From assembly GCF_016863535.1 (NCBI RefSeq), contig NZ_BOPB01000029.1:62001-126000 (forward strand): a stretch of DNA of 64,000 nucleotides. Direction: 5' to 3'. Position 1 is the first letter of the stretch, and each line of letters starts with the position of its first letter. The position numbers and the translations under genes were made by a program. This document shows, in pieces, positions 56,289-64,000 of this stretch. Source of the DNA: Micromonospora lutea (lineage in GTDB: Bacteria; Actinomycetota; Actinomycetes; Mycobacteriales; Micromonosporaceae). Under the pieces are notes generated by a model. The model searched no databases. It saw only the letters and a program-made list of their open reading frames with translations, and was not told the DNA's origin.

Positions 56289-56454
56289 CGTAGCCCCTCC
56301 CGAGCCCACACCGTCGCATGGTGATCCGACCTCCCGGCGAGCGTGGACGAACAGGACTCACCTTCAGTCGGTGAGCACAGTCTTCGGTCAGGAGAGGGTG
56401 AGAGCCAGACCAGCTAGGTGACAGTCGCTGGTACCAGTTCGGTGTGCACGCCCG

Positions 56455-57219
56455 TCAGCGCAGGCTGCGGAAGCGGGCCGGCAGGTCGCCCGCGGCGGCG
56501 CGGTCCAGCAGCCAGAGGGTACGTCCGGTGCCCTGAACCCCGGCCGCTGGCACCTGCACCGGCCCGGCACCGGCCAGCGCCATGCCGACCGCGTGCGCCT
56601 TGTCGCCGCCACCGGCCACCAGCCACACCTCTTCGGCGGTGTTGATCGTCGAGAGAGTGAGGGTGATGCGTACCGGCGGTGGCTTCGGGCTGCCCCGCAC
56701 CGCGCTGACCGGCCGGCTCTCGTAGTGCACCGGATGCTCCGGAAAGACCGAGGCGACGTGCCCGTCCTCACCGACGCCGAGCAGCAGCACGTCGAAGTGG
56801 GGCAGCACCGCGGTGCCGGGCCGGGCCGCGCGGGCCAGTTCTGCCGCGTACCAGGCGGCGGCCTCCTCCGGGTCGGCACCGCCGTCGGAGGCCGGCATGG
56901 CGTGGATCCGGTCCGGGTCCACCGGTAGCGCGTCGAGCAGCGCGGCGCGGGCCTGGGTCTCGTTACGTTCCGGGTCGCCGGCCGGCAGGAACCGTTCGTC
57001 GCCCCACCAGAAGTCGACCCGGGACCAGTCGACCGCGTCCCGGGCGGGCAGTGCGCCCACCGCACGGTAGACCGCCGCGGCGATCCGACCCCCGGTGAGC
57101 ACCACCGACGCCTGGCCGCGTGCGGCCTGTGCGTCGAGCAGCCGCACCACCAGTCGGGCCGCGACCGCCTGCGCCAGCAGGTCGGCGTCGGCGTGGACCG
57201 CGACACTCGCCTCACTCAT
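56455..57219 (-). CDS. pgl: 6-Phosphogluconolactonase
   Basis: This 254-residue enzyme hydrolyses 6-phosphogluconolactone in the oxidative pentose phosphate pathway. Typical motifs are VVLTGGRIAAAVY, VDFWWGDERFLP and the catalytic-region LLGVGEDGHVASVFPEHP. It is third in the zwf-opcA-pgl operon, 56 bases after opcA. In related genomes this gene closely follows the secG/rbpA block; here the 22.7 kb cluster lies between. Confidence 0.95.
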   Translation of the reverse strand: MSEASVAVHADADLLAQAVAARLVVRLLDAQAARGQASVVLTGGRIAAAVYRAVGALPARDAVDWSRVDFWWGDERFLPAGDPERNETQARAALLDALPVDPDRIHAMPASDGGADPEEAAAWYAAELARAARPGTAVLPHFDVLLLGVGEDGHVASVFPEHPVHYESRPVSAVRGSPKPPPVRITLTLSTINTAEEVWLVAGGGDKAHAVGMALAGAGPVQVPAAGVQGTGRTLWLLDRAAAGDLPARFRSLR

Positions 57220-57275
57220 GGTGTCCTCCCAGGACCGCGTTGCGGTCGGTGTCGTGCGTACCTGAGGGTCGGGGG

Positions 57276-58295
57276 TCAGGAACTGGTGTTGTTCGTCGTG
57301 GCATGCGCGGTGACGCCGGCCTCGGCCCGCTGGGCGGTGGCCGGGTCCTTCCAGACGTGCACCCGCTGGCTGGGACGCCGGTCCAGGTTGGTGAGCCCGG
57401 CGAAGGCGCCCAACGCCTCCGCGTACACCTGGTCGGTGCCGAGCCGGCGCAGCTCCTCGGCCAGTTCGTCACCGAGCGGCCGGCGCACCAGCGGCAGGAT
57501 CCGGTCCTCCTGGCCGGTACGCCGGAACGTGGCCACGCTGTCCTCACGGGTCAGCGTCAACTCGTCACCGTTGGCGCAGCGCAACTGGACCTCCCGCATC
57601 CGGGGATATTCCCGGGTACGGTCCCAGCGCGGCTTGATGTCGAGCCGGCTACGCAGCCAGCCACGCATCAGCGCGGCGGTCGGGTCGCTCGGTGGCGCGA
57701 CCACAGTCGCCTCGGTCAGCTGCGCCTCCGTGGTGTCGAAGGCACCGGCCACCAGGGTGCGCCACGGCGTGATCCTGGTCCAGGCGAGGTCGGTGTCGCC
57801 GGAGACGTAGTCGCGGGCCCGCTGCCGCAGCGCCGCAATCGGGTCGGTGGCCTGCGCGGAGTCGGTGATGCGCCGGTCGGCGACCACCCCGAGGAAGTCG
57901 GTCGCGATCTCCTCGGGCGGCTCACCGTGCCACCAGGTGACCACTGGTACGTCCGGCACCAGCAGCGGCATCACCACGGACTCGGCGTGCAGCGCCAGCC
58001 GCCCGTACATCCGCATCACCACGGCCTCGCAGGGGCCCAGCCGCCCACCGACCACGATTTCGGCGTCGAGCCGGTTGCGGTCCCGGTCCACGTCGGAGCG
58101 GACCACCACCAACAGTCGGCACGGGTGCGCGGCGGCGGCGATGGTGGCTGCCGCCTCCGCGTCGCGGACCCGCTTCTCGTCCACCACCACGATCAGGGTC
58201 AGCGCCATGCCGCTGGCCACTCCGCCCGCGCTGCGCCGTTCCGCGGCGAGCGCTTTGACCACCTCGTTGCCGGTGGTGTCCCACAGTCCGATCAC
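57276..58295 (-). CDS. opcA: Glucose-6-phosphate dehydrogenase assembly protein OpcA
   Basis: This 339-residue protein is the OpcA partner needed for full glucose-6-phosphate dehydrogenase activity in actinobacteria and cyanobacteria. It begins MIGLWDTTGNEVVKALAAER and contains VPVVTWWHGEPPEEIATD, DLAWTRITPWRTLVAGAFD and YAEALGAFAGL. The gene follows zwf closely and is probably co-transcribed with it. Direct repeats lie at the junction. Confidence 0.95.
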   Translation of the reverse strand: MIGLWDTTGNEVVKALAAERRSAGGVASGMALTLIVVVDEKRVRDAEAAATIAAAAHPCRLLVVVRSDVDRDRNRLDAEIVVGGRLGPCEAVVMRMYGRLALHAESVVMPLLVPDVPVVTWWHGEPPEEIATDFLGVVADRRITDSAQATDPIAALRQRARDYVSGDTDLAWTRITPWRTLVAGAFDTTEAQLTEATVVAPPSDPTAALMRGWLRSRLDIKPRWDRTREYPRMREVQLRCANGDELTLTREDSVATFRRTGQEDRILPLVRRPLGDELAEELRRLGTDQVYAEALGAFAGLTNLDRRPSQRVHVWKDPATAQRAEAGVTAHATTNNTSS

Positions 58296-58309
58296 CGCAG
58301 CCTCCTGCC

Positions 58310-58403
58310 TCGCTCGCTCACGCCCGCCGCCTCGCTTCGCTCACCGGCGGCGCGAGGCGCGGCGCTGCTGAGCCCGATGGTTCGCTCGCTCACGCCCGCC
58401 GCC
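58310..58403. repeat. 22-base direct repeat at the zwf-opcA junction
   Basis: A 22-base unit is repeated exactly at 58310-58331 and 58382-58403, 72 bases apart. It reads as CGCTCGCTCACGCCCG-like sequence with related GCTTCGCTC and CGAGGCGC pieces between. The second copy forms the last codons of zwf. The motif looks like slippage-prone GCGAGCG-rich sequence rather than an operator. Confidence 0.7.
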
Positions 58404-59904
58404 AGGCCCGGCCCTCGCGGGCCAGCATCTCGTCGGCGGCTCGTGGGCCCCACTCGCCGGACCGGTAGGGCTCGGGCTTCGTGCCGTCCCAGGCGTGCTC
58501 CAGCGGGTCGACCACGGCCCAGCTCTGCTCGACCTCGGCGGCGTCCGGGAAGAGCGTCCGGTCGCCGATCAGCACGTCCAGCACCAGCCGTTCGTACGCC
58601 TCCGGGCTGGACTCGGTGAACGCCTCGCCGTACTGGAAGTCCATCGCGATGTCGCGGACCTCCATCGTGGTGCCGGGCACCTTCGAACCGAACTTGAGCA
58701 CCACGCCCTCATCCGGCTGAACCCGGATCACCAGCTGGTTGTTGCCGAGCATCTCCATGTCGGCCGCGGTGAACGGCAGGTGCGGCGCCTGCTTGAACAC
58801 CACCGCGACCTCGGTGACCCGCCGCGGCAGCCGCTTGCCGGCCCGGATGTAGAACGGCACCTCCGCCCACCGACGGTTCTGGATGCCGAGCCGCACCGCC
58901 ACGTACGTCTCGGTGGTCGACGTCGGCGGGACGCCGTCCTCCTCCAGGTAGCCCCTGGCTCGCTGCCCGCCGACCCAGCCGGGAAGGTACTGACCGCGTA
59001 CCGTGCCCTCGCTGACGTCCTTCGGCAGCGTGATCGCCTTGAGCACCTTGAGCTTCTCGGCCCGGATCTCGTCGGCGTCGAAGCTGGTCGGCTCCTCCAT
59101 CGCCACCAGGGCGAGCAGTTGCAGCAGGTGATTCTGCAACACGTCACGGGCGGTGCCGACCGAATCGTAGAAGCCGGCCCGGCTGCCGATGCCGACGTCC
59201 TCGGCCATGGTGATCTGCACCGAGTCGACGTACTGCGAGTTCCACAGCGGCTCGAAGAGGCTGTTGGCGAAGCGCAGGGCGAGGATGTTCTGGACCGTCT
59301 CCTTGCCCAGGTAGTGGTCGATGCGGAAGACGTCCTGCCGGGTGAAGACGTCGTCGACGAGATCGTTGAGCGCCTTGGCCGAGGGCAGGTCGTGGCCGAA
59401 CGGCTTCTCCACCACCACCCGGCGCCAGCCGCCGCACTTCTCGTTGTCGGCCATTCCGGTGCGGGCCAGCTGCTTGAGCACCACCGGGAACGCCGCCGGT
59501 GGGATGGAGAAGTAGAAGGCCGCGTTGCCGTGGATCCCGTGGCTGTCGCGCAGGCCGTCCAGACAATTCGCCAGATTGTCGAAGGCGGTGTCGTCGTCGA
59601 ACGACCCACCGACGAACCTGATGTTGTGTTCGAGTCGGGACCACACCTCCTCCCGCCACGGTGTCCGGGAGTGTGCCTTGGCCGCCTCGCGGGCCAGCGA
59701 CGCGAAATCGCCGTCGCACCAGTCCCGCCGGGCAAAGCCGACGACCACGAAGCCGGGCGGCAGCAGCCCTCGATTGGCCAGGTCGTAGATGCCGGGTAGC
59801 AGTTTCTTCTGGGCCAGGTCACCGGTCACCCCGAAGATCACCAGAGCGCACGGCTCCGGGATCCGGGGTAGTCGCCGGTCCTGCGGGTCGCGCAGCGGGT
59901 TCAC
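58390..59904 (-). CDS. zwf: Glucose-6-phosphate dehydrogenase
   Basis: This 504-residue enzyme oxidises glucose 6-phosphate with NADP+. The N-terminal nucleotide motif is VIFGVTGDLAQKKLLPG, the substrate signature RIDHYLGKETVQN holds the catalytic His and Lys, and the C terminus has PYRSGEWGPRAADEML. GAGGAGG precedes the GTG at 59904; the open frame upstream lacks family similarity. It is the first gene of zwf-opcA-pgl. Confidence 0.97.
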   Translation of the reverse strand: MNPLRDPQDRRLPRIPEPCALVIFGVTGDLAQKKLLPGIYDLANRGLLPPGFVVVGFARRDWCDGDFASLAREAAKAHSRTPWREEVWSRLEHNIRFVGGSFDDDTAFDNLANCLDGLRDSHGIHGNAAFYFSIPPAAFPVVLKQLARTGMADNEKCGGWRRVVVEKPFGHDLPSAKALNDLVDDVFTRQDVFRIDHYLGKETVQNILALRFANSLFEPLWNSQYVDSVQITMAEDVGIGSRAGFYDSVGTARDVLQNHLLQLLALVAMEEPTSFDADEIRAEKLKVLKAITLPKDVSEGTVRGQYLPGWVGGQRARGYLEEDGVPPTSTTETYVAVRLGIQNRRWAEVPFYIRAGKRLPRRVTEVAVVFKQAPHLPFTAADMEMLGNNQLVIRVQPDEGVVLKFGSKVPGTTMEVRDIAMDFQYGEAFTESSPEAYERLVLDVLIGDRTLFPDAAEVEQSWAVVDPLEHAWDGTKPEPYRSGEWGPRAADEMLAREGRAWRRA

Positions 59905-60165
59905 GCCGCCTCCTCGCTCCGCTCGTCCACGTCGTCCATCGTCGTACCCCTGGCGACCCATCGCGCCCGGGTTGCCGGCCGGGGCCGCTGACCGGTCTGG
60001 TCGGCTGCCGGCGCGGCAGCGACGTTGCCGACCGGCCGGGGCACCGGTCACGTCCGGCGACTTCCCCCAGGAGTACGGGTTTCCGGGTACCGGTAGATCA
60101 ACGTCGACCGTACCGGTTGTCTGGAGAAGCTACCTACCGGTGAACCGCTTGCGTGGCAACCGCCG

Positions 60166-60202
60166 ACCCATGCCGCCACCCGGTCCGGGTGGCGGCATGG
60201 GT
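60166..60202 (-). terminator. Terminator after tal
   Basis: ACCCATGCCGCCACCC at 60166-60181 pairs perfectly over 16 bases with 60187-60202 across a 5-base loop. It starts 18 bases beyond the tal stop and is the strongest hairpin seen in the window. The rest of the 315-base gap to zwf (59905-60219) holds no supported gene and should contain the zwf promoter. Confidence 0.85.
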
Positions 60203-60219
60203 GATGCCCGACGGCACCG

Positions 60220-61401
60220 TCACGCGTCTCCTCCGGCACGCCCGGCGGCGTCGGCGTTTTCGCGGGCGGCGTCCTTGGGGTTGTTGCTGCCCGCACTGGC
60301 GGCGGCCAACGACTTGCGGACGCCGTCGAGCAGTTCCTGCCAGCTGGCCTCGAACTTCTCCACGCCCTCCCGCTCCAACGTGGCGATCACGTCGGCCAGG
60401 TCCACGCCCACCGACTCCAGGGCGCTGAAAACCGTGCGGGCGTCGTCGTACGCGCCCGTGACGGTGTCCGGGTGGGTCTCCCCGTGCTCGGCGTACGCGT
60501 GGATGACCGGCTCCGGCATGGTGTTGACCGTGCCCGGCGCGATCAGCTCCTCGACATAGATGACGTCCCGGTAGTCGGGATTCTTGGTCGAGGTGGAGGC
60601 CCACAGGGGACGCTGCGGGTGAGCACCGGCGTCGGCCAGCGCCCGCCACCGGTCGCTGGCGAAGACCTCGCTGTAGCGCTCGAACGCCAGCCGGGCGTTG
60701 GCCACCGCGGCCTTGCCACGCAGCGCCTTGGCCTCGGCGGAGCCGATCTTCTCCAGCCGGGCGTCGACCTCGCTGTCGACCCGCGAGACGAAGAACGACG
60801 CCACCGAGCCGATCGTGCTGAGGTCGTGGCCGTTCGCCTTCGCCTGCTCCAGACCGGCCAGGAACGCCTCCATCACCTGCGAGTAGCGGTCCAACCCGAA
60901 GATCAGCGTGACGTTGACGCTGATCCCCTCGGCCAGCGTGGCGGTGATCGCCGGCAGGCCGGCCTCGGTCGCCGGAATCTTGATGAACAGGTTCGGCCGG
61001 TCGACCAGCCACCACAGCGCCTTCGCCTCGGCGGTGGTCTTGACCGAATCGTGGGCCGACCGCGGATCCACCTCGATGGAGACCCGACCGTCGACACCTC
61101 CGCTGGCGTCGTACGACGGGCGCATCACGTCGCAGGCCCACCGCACGTCGTACGTGGTGAGCATGCGGACGGCCTCTTCCACGTCGACACCCCGGGAGGC
61201 CAGGTCCCGTAGCTGCCAGTCGTACTCGTGGGCGTCGCTCAACGCCTTGGCGAAGATCGTCGGGTTGGTGGTCACTCCGGCCACGTGCTTCTCCCGGCGC
61301 AGCTGGTCCAGCCCGCCGGAGGTGAGTCGTACCCGGGAAAGATCGTCGAGCCAGACCGCCACTCCCGCGGCGGTCAGCTCACCCAGCCTGTCGGTCGTCA
61401 T
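60220..61401 (-). CDS. tal: Transaldolase
   Basis: This 393-residue barrel moves a three-carbon unit between sugar phosphates in the pentose phosphate pathway. The Schiff-base Lys lies in NLFIKIPATEAG; GVTTNPTIFAKAL and IWLDDLSR-like motifs are also present (VWLDDLSRVRL). The ATG at 61401 gives the normal N terminus with GGAGG 11 bases upstream; a TTG at 61410 is too near the RBS. It lies 17 bases after tkt. Confidence 0.95.
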   Translation of the reverse strand: MTTDRLGELTAAGVAVWLDDLSRVRLTSGGLDQLRREKHVAGVTTNPTIFAKALSDAHEYDWQLRDLASRGVDVEEAVRMLTTYDVRWACDVMRPSYDASGGVDGRVSIEVDPRSAHDSVKTTAEAKALWWLVDRPNLFIKIPATEAGLPAITATLAEGISVNVTLIFGLDRYSQVMEAFLAGLEQAKANGHDLSTIGSVASFFVSRVDSEVDARLEKIGSAEAKALRGKAAVANARLAFERYSEVFASDRWRALADAGAHPQRPLWASTSTKNPDYRDVIYVEELIAPGTVNTMPEPVIHAYAEHGETHPDTVTGAYDDARTVFSALESVGVDLADVIATLEREGVEKFEASWQELLDGVRKSLAAASAGSNNPKDAARENADAAGRAGGDA

Positions 61402-61418
61402 GTGCGCCAACGCCTCCC

Positions 61419-63557
61419 TCAGTTGCCGGTCGTGAAACCGGTGATGTCGCCGGCCCGGGTCAGCGCCGCGTGCGCGGCGGCGACGATTCGGTCCGGGGTG
61501 AAGCCGAACTGCTCGAAGAGCACGGAGTGCGGGGCACTCGCGCCGTAGTGCTCAATGCTGACGCTCTCGCCGCAGTCGCCGACGATGCCGCGCCAGGACA
61601 TCGCGATGCCCGCCTCCACGCTCACCCTGGCCTTTACCCCGCGTGGCAGCACCGACTCCCGGTACGCCTCGTCCTGCTCGAAGAACCACTCCTGGCAGGG
61701 CATCGACACGACCCGGGTGGGGGTGCCGTCGGCCTCCAGCCGCTCCCGGGCGGTGAGGCAGAGCTGCACCTCGGAGCCGGTACCGATGATGATCACCTGC
61801 GGCTTGCCGGTGGACGCCTCGGCCAGCACGTAGCCGCCCTTGGCGACCCCGTCGGCCCCGGCCAACTGCGCGCGATCCAGCGTCGGCAGCGCCTGCCGGC
61901 TCAACGCCAGCGCGGTCGGCCGGTCGGTGTGCTCCAGCGCCTGCCGCCAGGCCCAGGCGGTCTCGTTGGCGTCGGCCGGCCGGACCACGTCCAGGCCGGG
62001 AATGGCCCGCAGCGCGGTCAGGTGCTCCACCGGCTGGTGGGTCGGGCCGTCCTCACCGAGACCGATCGAGTCGTGCGTCCAGACGTAGACCACCGGCAGC
62101 TTCATCAACGCGGCCAACCGGACGGAGGGCCGCATGTAGTCACTGAACACCAGGAAGGTGCCACCGTACGGGCGGGTGCCGCCGTGCAGGGCGATGCCGT
62201 TGAGGATCGCGCCCATGGCGTGCTCGCGGATGCCGAAGTGCAGGGTGCGGCCGTACTCGTGGCCCGGGAACTCCTTGGTGGCGTACTGGCTGGGGACGAA
62301 GGAGGGCTCACCCTTCATCGTGGTGTTGTTGCTCTCGGCCAGGTCGGCCGAGCCGCCCCACAGTTCGGGCAGCACCGGAGCGAGCGCGGCCAGCACCTTG
62401 CCGGAGGCGGCCCGGGTGGCGACCCCCTTGGCGTCGGCGGGGAACTCCGGCAGGGCGTCGGTCCAGCCCTCGGGCAGCGTCCGACCGGCCAGCCGGTCGT
62501 AGAGGGCGCGACGCTCCGGGTTGGCCTTGGACCACGAGTCGAAGGCGGCCGTCCACTCCTGCTGCGCGGCCTCGCCCCGAGCCAGCGCCGACCGGGCGTG
62601 ACCGAGGACCTCCTCGCTGATCTCGAAGGAACCGGCCGGGTCGAAGCCGAGGATCTCCTTGGTGGCGGCCACCTCGTCGGCGCCCAGCGCCGATCCGTGG
62701 ATCTTGCCGGTGTTCTGCTTGTTCGGTGCCGGCCAGCCGATGATGGTGCGCAGCGCGATGAACGACGGACGGGTCGTTTCCGCCTTGGCGGCCAGCAGCG
62801 CCTGGTACAGCTCCTCGACGTTCTCGTGGTAGTCGCCCTGGTCGGCGTCGCCGCGCCGCCAGTCGACCGTCTGCACGTGCCAGCCGTACGCGGCGTAGCG
62901 GGCCGCGACGTCCTCGCTCATCGCGATCCGGGTGTCGTCCTCGATCGAGATCTCGTTGTCGTCGTAGATGACGCAGAGGTTGCCCAGCTGCTGATGGCCG
63001 GCCAACGCGCTGGCCTCGTGGCTGATGCCCTCCTGGATGTCGCCGTCGGAGGCGATGCACCAGATGTGGTGGTCGAAGGCGGACTCGCCGGCCTCGGCCT
63101 CCGGGTCGAACAGGCCGCGCTCGCGCCGCGCCGCCATGGCCATGCCCACGGCGTTGCCCAGGCCCTGCCCGAGCGGACCGGTGGTGGTCTCCACTCCCGG
63201 GGTGTGTCCGTGCTCGGGGTGGCCCGGGGTGAGCGAGCCCCACTGCCGCAGCGACCTCAGGTCGTCCAGGCTGAGCGGGTAGCCGGCGAGGAAGAGCTGG
63301 ATGTACAGCGTCAGGCTGGAGTGGCCGGCGGAGAGCACGAAGCGGTCCCGGCCGGGCCAGTTCGGTTCGGCCGGGTTGTGCCGCATCACCCGGTTGAACA
63401 GCAGGTACGCCGCCGGTGCGAGGCTCATCGCGGTGCCCGGGTGGCCGTTGCCGGATTTCTCCACGGCGTCCATGGCCAGTACGCGGACGGTGTCCACGGC
63501 ACGGCGGTCGAGGTCGGACCAGTCAAGTGCGGGGTACTCGGGTCGGTTGGCAGCCAC
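61419..63557 (-). CDS. tkt: Transketolase
   Basis: This 712-residue thiamine diphosphate enzyme transfers two-carbon units between sugar phosphates. The ThDP motif reads ASDGDIQEGISHEASALAGHQQLGNLCVIYDDNEISI in outline, with catalytic His at SGNGHPGTAMSLAP and HTPGVETTTGPLGQG. The pyrimidine domain has FGIREHAMGAILNG. The GTG start has GAGGAG 13 bases upstream. It is first in tkt-tal and divergent from ctaB. Confidence 0.97.
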   Translation of the reverse strand: MAANRPEYPALDWSDLDRRAVDTVRVLAMDAVEKSGNGHPGTAMSLAPAAYLLFNRVMRHNPAEPNWPGRDRFVLSAGHSSLTLYIQLFLAGYPLSLDDLRSLRQWGSLTPGHPEHGHTPGVETTTGPLGQGLGNAVGMAMAARRERGLFDPEAEAGESAFDHHIWCIASDGDIQEGISHEASALAGHQQLGNLCVIYDDNEISIEDDTRIAMSEDVAARYAAYGWHVQTVDWRRGDADQGDYHENVEELYQALLAAKAETTRPSFIALRTIIGWPAPNKQNTGKIHGSALGADEVAATKEILGFDPAGSFEISEEVLGHARSALARGEAAQQEWTAAFDSWSKANPERRALYDRLAGRTLPEGWTDALPEFPADAKGVATRAASGKVLAALAPVLPELWGGSADLAESNNTTMKGEPSFVPSQYATKEFPGHEYGRTLHFGIREHAMGAILNGIALHGGTRPYGGTFLVFSDYMRPSVRLAALMKLPVVYVWTHDSIGLGEDGPTHQPVEHLTALRAIPGLDVVRPADANETAWAWRQALEHTDRPTALALSRQALPTLDRAQLAGADGVAKGGYVLAEASTGKPQVIIIGTGSEVQLCLTARERLEADGTPTRVVSMPCQEWFFEQDEAYRESVLPRGVKARVSVEAGIAMSWRGIVGDCGESVSIEHYGASAPHSVLFEQFGFTPDRIVAAAHAALTRAGDITGFTTGN

Positions 63558-63844
63558 GATGGTTTGTGCTCCTCGGCGAGATGGGCGGAACCCTCAGTGG
63601 TGACCCTATCGAGCGTGGCTAAACGTGCGCCCGAGGATCTCAGCATGCTGGTCTGTACGTTTCAGTCCGCTTCACGGTTCAGCCTGCCGACGGGCGGCGC
63701 GCCAGCCGTCGGTGTGACGACTGGCACCGTTGCCGGGTCGCCCGGGCAGCCAAAACGACGACGCGTAGTGTGTGGGTCGGTGTGTGGACCTGAGTTGGTT
63801 CTGCCGCCGTAACCTCCCCTCCCGACGCCGGAAGGTGGCAATCC
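63558..63844. promoter_or_regulatory. Divergent tkt/ctaB promoter region
   Basis: 287 bases separate the divergent starts of tkt and ctaB and must contain both promoters. I see no confident operator or gene here. TAGTGTG near 63766-63772 is a possible -10 for ctaB. Confidence 0.4.
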
Positions 63845-64000
63845 GTGAGCATGATCACCGAGCGCCCCGTCAGTACCCCTGCCGGGCAGAGGTCGGTGCG
63901 TACGGCCGGGGAGTCCCCGCTCCGCCCCCGCGATCTGCGGGCGGTGGTGGCGGCGTACGTGACGCTGACCAAGCCGCGGATCGTCGAGCTGCTGCTGGTC
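63845..64000 (+). CDS. ctaB: Protoheme IX farnesyltransferase (heme O synthase), N-terminal fragment
   Basis: The first 52 codons of a UbiA-family prenyltransferase are visible before the window ends. After a polar N-terminal tail the sequence reaches VVAAYVTLTKPRIVELLLV, the first conserved motif and transmembrane segment of heme O synthases, which make heme O for cytochrome oxidase. A GAAGG site lies 9 bases before the GTG; an ATG two codons later is the alternative. The position next to tkt-tal is typical for actinobacteria. Confidence 0.88.
   Translation, partial: MSMITERPVSTPAGQRSVRTAGESPLRPRDLRAVVAAYVTLTKPRIVELLLV

Noticed and set aside
61470..63812. A 780-codon open frame opposite transketolase
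   Set aside because: tkt is unmistakable on the other strand; the frame is an antisense by-product of codon bias.

Overview
The window is a 64 kb piece of a high-GC actinobacterial chromosome, most likely Micromonosporaceae (Micromonospora or Salinispora type). The evidence is very high third-position GC, frequent GTG starts, whiA, opcA beside zwf, a mycothiol-type DinB protein, XRE/DUF397 pairs and the rapZ-yvcK-whiA-gap-pgk-tpiA-secG order. I saw no rRNA, tRNA, CRISPR array, IS transposase, PKS or NRPS gene. All family assignments come from reading motifs; no database search was run.

Layout. (1) 0.2-10.8 kb is mixed housekeeping: a lytic transglycosylase lipoprotein, an MMPL exporter divergent from a MarR regulator and a CocE hydrolase, a cold-shock protein, DedA, a metallo-beta-lactamase-fold hydrolase, a DinB-type protein and rsgA. 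(2) 10.8-16.9 kb holds uvrA, a Rieske lipoprotein and uvrC; uvrA and uvrC both carry a near-consensus PafBC-type (LexA-independent DNA-damage) promoter. (3) 17-26.4 kb is an accessory block: recQ, an intact DUF433 antitoxin followed by a frameshifted DUF5615 toxin, an XRE/DUF397 pair, HEAT-like and membrane proteins of unknown function and a SWIM zinc-finger protein. (4) 26.5-33.6 kb is the conserved rapZ-yvcK-whiA and gap-pgk-tpiA-secG block, ending with an RbpA-like gene. (5) 56.4-64 kb is the pentose phosphate block pgl-opcA-zwf and tal-tkt, followed by the start of ctaB on the other strand.

Blocks 4 and 5 are separated by about 22.7 kb (33.6-56.3 kb) that looks like an inserted biosynthetic gene cluster. 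One 12-gene, translationally coupled operon (47302 down to 34553) encodes a nucleotide-sugar dehydrogenase, TrpD, TrpC, TrpB, TrpA, two DegT/AHBA-type aminotransferases, a TIM-barrel sugar isomerase, an M20 hydrolase, an LDH2-family dehydrogenase, a Gfo/Idh dehydrogenase with an extra C-terminal domain, and a free-standing B3/B4 (PheRS editing-like) protein. A divergent MocR-type PLP regulator separates it from a second operon (56288 down to 49343) with three ATP-grasp ligases, another Gfo/Idh enzyme, an MFS exporter and TrpF. An EamA transporter lies at the other edge.

Together the cluster has every step from anthranilate to tryptophan but no anthranilate synthase. Its TrpD has Ala where the anthranilate-contacting His of the KHGNR motif is expected. 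Sugar oxidation/amination enzymes and three amide-forming ligases replace any NRPS. My working model (inference) is a small exported peptide or amide in which an indole amino acid, possibly made from a modified anthranilate, is joined to an amino-sugar- or cyclitol-derived acid. I do not recognise it as any described pathway.
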